From: Bosea sp. RAC05
GTDB lineage: Bacteria > Pseudomonadota > Alphaproteobacteria > Rhizobiales > Beijerinckiaceae
Assembly (NCBI RefSeq): GCF_001713455.1
Contig: NZ_CP016464.1
Location: 62,001-126,000 of the forward strand
Direction of reading: 5' to 3'
Length of the DNA: 64,000 nt
The notes under the pieces were generated by a model. That model had not been told where the DNA came from, made no database searches, and saw only the letters and a program-made list of their open reading frames with translations. Positions 61,803 through 64,000 of this stretch are shown here, in pieces. Positions within the stretch are counted from its first letter, which is position 1. Every line of letters starts with the position of its first letter. The translations under genes were made by a program, and so were the position numbers.

Positions 61803-62267
61803 ATGAACCTCTCTCTGCGCGCCAACGAGAAGATCTACATCAACGGGGCGATCCTGCGCTTCGACCGCAAGGTCAGCCTCGAGCTGATGAACGACGCGAC
61901 CTTCCTGCTCGAAACCCATGTCATCCAGCCCGACGAGACGACGACGCCGCTGCGGCAGCTCTACTTCGTCGTCCAGACCATGCTGATCGACCCGAAGAAC
62001 GCCGGCGCCGCCCGGCTGCTCTTCGACCGCATGCTGATGACCACCGCCTGCATCTTCGAGGATGCCGACGTGCTCCTGGGCCTCCAGGCGGTCGACCGCC
62101 TCATCGCCGAGGAGCGCCATTTCGAGGCACTGAAGCAGCTGCGGGCGCTTTATCCGGCGGAGGCCGCCATCCTCGCAAGCTCCGGGCAGGCCACGGAGCC
62201 TAGCCTGTCGGCGAAGCTGAGGCCTGCCGCCGCCGCGCCCCTGCGGTGCGAGGCCGCGCTCGCCTGA
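61803..62267 (+). CDS. flbT: Flagellin mRNA-translation regulator FlbT
   Basis: FlbT controls flagellin translation by binding its mRNA; 154 residues from ATG 61803. The family start MNLSLRANEKIYINGAILRFDRKVSLELMNDATFLLETHVI is unmistakable, and DVLLGLQAVDRLIAEERHFEALKQLRALYP closes the core; a 30-residue Ala-rich tail is unusual. ATG 61791 (immediately after GGAGG) is too close to its ribosome binding site, and the frame upstream of it is the shadow of flaF. Confidence 0.92.
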   Translation: MNLSLRANEKIYINGAILRFDRKVSLELMNDATFLLETHVIQPDETTTPLRQLYFVVQTMLIDPKNAGAARLLFDRMLMTTACIFEDADVLLGLQAVDRLIAEERHFEALKQLRALYPAEAAILASSGQATEPSLSAKLRPAAAAPLRCEAALA

Positions 62268-62324
62268 CGAAACCGGGTCCGCCGCCACCGGCGGGCCGCC
62301 ACACCGGGCCCGATGGAGCCGATC

Positions 62325-62594
62325 ATGGACGTGAGCAGCATCCCGAGCACGACGACGAGCACGAGCTCGACGTCGACGAGCACCAAGAACGCCATGGGCG
62401 ACTACAACACCTTCCTCCAGCTCCTGATCGCCCAGGCCAAGAACCAGGACCCGACCAACCCGACCGATCCGGCGCAATACGTCCAGCAATTCGCGGCGCT
62501 CTCGCAGGTCGAGCAGTCGGTCACCGCCAACGCCAAGCTCGACCAGATCATCGCCGGCATCGCGGCGCTGAAGCCCGCCACGACGCAAGCCTGA
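62325..62594 (+). CDS. flgD: Flagellar hook-cap scaffold FlgD, very short form
   Basis: A hook assembly protein, here only 89 residues (93 from ATG 62313). A Ser/Thr-rich start (TTTSTSSTSTSTKN) precedes the conserved core MGDYNTFLQLLIAQAKNQDPTNPTDPAQYVQQFAALSQVEQSVTANAKLDQI. The C-terminal Tudor/Fn-like domains of longer FlgD proteins are absent; rhizobial FlgD proteins are shorter in general, but this is at the low end. GGAG six bases upstream favours 62325. It lies between flbT and fliQ in the operon. Confidence 0.88.
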   Translation: MDVSSIPSTTTSTSSTSTSTKNAMGDYNTFLQLLIAQAKNQDPTNPTDPAQYVQQFAALSQVEQSVTANAKLDQIIAGIAALKPATTQA

Positions 62595-62604
62595 GGCGGC
62601 GGCC

Positions 62605-62871
62605 GTGAACGAGGCCGACGCCCTCGATCTGATGCGCGACGCGGTCTGGGCGATCATCGTCGGCGCCGGCCCGGCGGTCGCCGCCGCGATGGCGATCGGC
62701 CTGATCATCGCGCTGATGCAGGCCCTGACGCAGGTGCAGGAGGCGACGCTGACCTTCGTGCCGAAGATCGTCGTCATCCTGATCGTGATGGCGGCCACAG
62801 GCGCCTTCACCGGCGCCCAGGTGTTCGCCTTCACCGAGCGCGTCTACGGGCGCATCGAGCGCGGCTTCTGA
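62605..62871 (+). CDS. fliQ: Flagellar export gate protein FliQ
   Basis: A two-helix component of the export gate, 88 residues. ALDLMRDAVWAIIVGAGPAVAAAMAIGLIIALMQALTQVQEATLTFVPKIVVILIVMA matches FliQ along its length. The start is GTG, 10 bases after the flgD stop. FliP is encoded in the other operon of this cluster. Confidence 0.95.
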   Translation: MNEADALDLMRDAVWAIIVGAGPAVAAAMAIGLIIALMQALTQVQEATLTFVPKIVVILIVMAATGAFTGAQVFAFTERVYGRIERGF

Positions 62872-62919
62872 CCGCGCGCCGACGGGCGCGCATTTCCGAC
62901 GACAGGACAGGGTGCCAGA

Positions 62920-64000
62920 ATGGCCACGCCCCATCTCATCACCGGCAAGGTCGCGCCCAGGGCGATGGCCGGCGAACCGCCGGCCAGCCGCCGCGACATC
63001 GGCTTCGCCATCGGCATCATCGGCATCCTCTCGATCCTGTTCCTGCCGATCCCGGCCTTCCTGATCGACATCGGGCTCGCGCTCTCGATCGCCCTCTCGG
63101 TGCTGATCCTGATGGTGGCGCTCTGGATCAAGAAGCCGCTCGAATTCTCCTCCTTCCCGACCATCCTGCTCGTCGCGACGATGCTGCGGCTGGCCCTCAA
63201 CATCGCCACGACGCGCGTCATTCTCTCGCATGGCAACGAGGGCTCGCATGCGGCGGGCTACATCATCGACGGCTTCGCCCGCTTCGTCATCGCCGGCGAC
63301 TTCGTCATCGGCCTGATCGTCTTCATCATCCTCGTGACGGTGAACTTCATCGTGATCACCAAGGGCGCGACCCGCATCGCCGAGGTCGGTGCCCGCTTCA
63401 CCCTCGACGCCATCCCCGGCAAGCAGATGGCGATCGACGCCGATCTCTCGGCCGGGCTGATCGACGCGCCCGAGGCGCAGCGCCGCCGCCACGAGCTGGA
63501 GGAGGAGAGCTCCTTCTTCGGCGCCATGGACGGCGCCTCCAAATTCGTCCGCGGCGACGCCATCGCCGGGCTGATCATCACCGCCGTCAACATCCTCGGC
63601 GGCATCATCATCGGCGTCACCCGCCACGGCATGTCGCTGTCCCAATCCGCCGACGTCTTCGTCAAGCTCGCGGTCGGCGACGGCCTCGTCACGCAGATCC
63701 CGGCGCTGATCGTCTCGCTCGCCGCCGGCCTGCTGGTCTCCAAGGGCGGCACCCGCGGCACGGCCGAGCAGGCGATCCTCGGCCAGCTCGGGCATTACCC
63801 CCGCGCCCTCTTCGTCGCCTCCTTCCTGATGGTGATCCTGGCTCTGGTGCCGGGCCTGCCGCTTCTGCCCTTTGCGCTGCTCGGCGGGTTGATGGCCTTC
63901 GTCGGCTACACGATTCCCAAGCGCAACGCCGAGCGCGCCGCAGCCGCCGAGGAGATCCGCGCCATGGAGGCCGAGGAGGCCGTGCGCGAGAGCCAGGACA
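62920..64000 (+). CDS. flhA: Flagellar export gate protein FlhA (3'-truncated by window edge)
   Basis: The large export-gate and chaperone-docking subunit. About 360 codons are present; the cytoplasmic domain lies beyond the window. From ATG 62920 it begins [14 protein letters not shown], and then helices [34 protein letters not shown], the conserved [28 protein letters not shown], and the FHIPEP-type loop region [48 protein letters not shown] are diagnostic. It continues the flgE operon after fliQ. Confidence 0.95.
   Translation, partial: MATPHLITGKVAPRAMAGEPPASRRDIGFAIGIIGILSILFLPIPAFLIDIGLALSIALSVLILMVALWIKKPLEFSSFPTILLVATMLRLALNIATTRVILSHGNEGSHAAGYIIDGFARFVIAGDFVIGLIVFIILVTVNFIVITKGATRIAEVGARFTLDAIPGKQMAIDADLSAGLIDAPEAQRRRHELEEESSFFGAMDGASKFVRGDAIAGLIITAVNILGGIIIGVTRHGMSLSQSADVFVKLAVGDGLVTQIPALIVSLAAGLLVSKGGTRGTAEQAILGQLGHYPRALFVASFLMVILALVPGLPLLPFALLGGLMAFVGYTIPKRNAERAAAAEEIRAMEAEEAVRESQD

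Overview
This is an ordinary chromosomal stretch of high GC from an alphaproteobacterium of the order Hyphomicrobiales (Rhizobiales). Several markers support that: a cyclic beta-glucan exporter of the NdvA/ChvA type, the flagellar regulators FtcR, FlaF and FlbT, the stator chaperone MotE in the order flgI-motE-flgH-fliL-fliP, and the xerD // aroK-aroB arrangement. Bosea or a close relative is my best guess from overall gene character, but the genus is inference. I see no prophage, plasmid, CRISPR array or obvious genomic island.

Left part (1-12.5 kb). The window opens inside a motB gene, followed by a tRNA-Ala(CGC), yggT and a DUF167 gene, a beta-carbonic anhydrase, hutD, xerD with a tiny membrane gene coupled to it, and aroK-aroB. 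A small AT-rich islet with an unknown 77-residue gene comes next, then a ChaA-type antiporter, ndvA, and a second stator pair (motA, motB). This second motB is broken by an exact 116-bp tandem duplication that shifts the frame. I regard it as the most notable observation in the window.

Middle part (12-30 kb). This holds housekeeping and envelope genes: a CAP-domain lipoprotein, a large MscS channel, a DUF2938 membrane protein, an amidohydrolase, a GNAT acetyltransferase, a cupin, gloB divergent from a methyltransferase, accA, an L,D-transpeptidase lipoprotein, a TorF-like outer-membrane protein, a MarR regulator divergent from an alpha/beta hydrolase with a clear operator between them, hemH, a 5'-nucleotidase coupled to ung, and a PaaK-like CoA ligase.

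30-50 kb is a transport and catabolism region. A complete branched-chain-amino-acid-type ABC transporter (livF, K, M, H, G) is bracketed by two CoA ligases, which suggests import of an organic acid followed by CoA activation. An orphan amino-acid binding protein, a Crp/Fnr regulator and a DUF1007-nickel transporter pair follow. A peptide/amide scavenging group closes the region (amidase, family-5 binding protein, gamma-glutamyltransferase, diaminopropionate ammonia-lyase, M29 aminopeptidase). Short palindromic dispersed repeats sit in several intergenic gaps here.

Right part (50-64 kb). This is the core flagellar cluster. On the minus strand flgB-flgC-fliE-flgG-flgA-flgI-motE-flgH-fliL-fliP are tightly coupled, and ftcR lies just upstream. 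Divergently, flgE-flgK-flgL-flaF-flbT-flgD-fliQ-flhA run off the right edge. FtcR, encoded at the divergence point, is probably the activator of this regulon. I did not find a convincing previously undescribed system; the best leads are the motB duplication, the MarR operator, the unknown small genes and the hydrolase/hemH 3' overlap.
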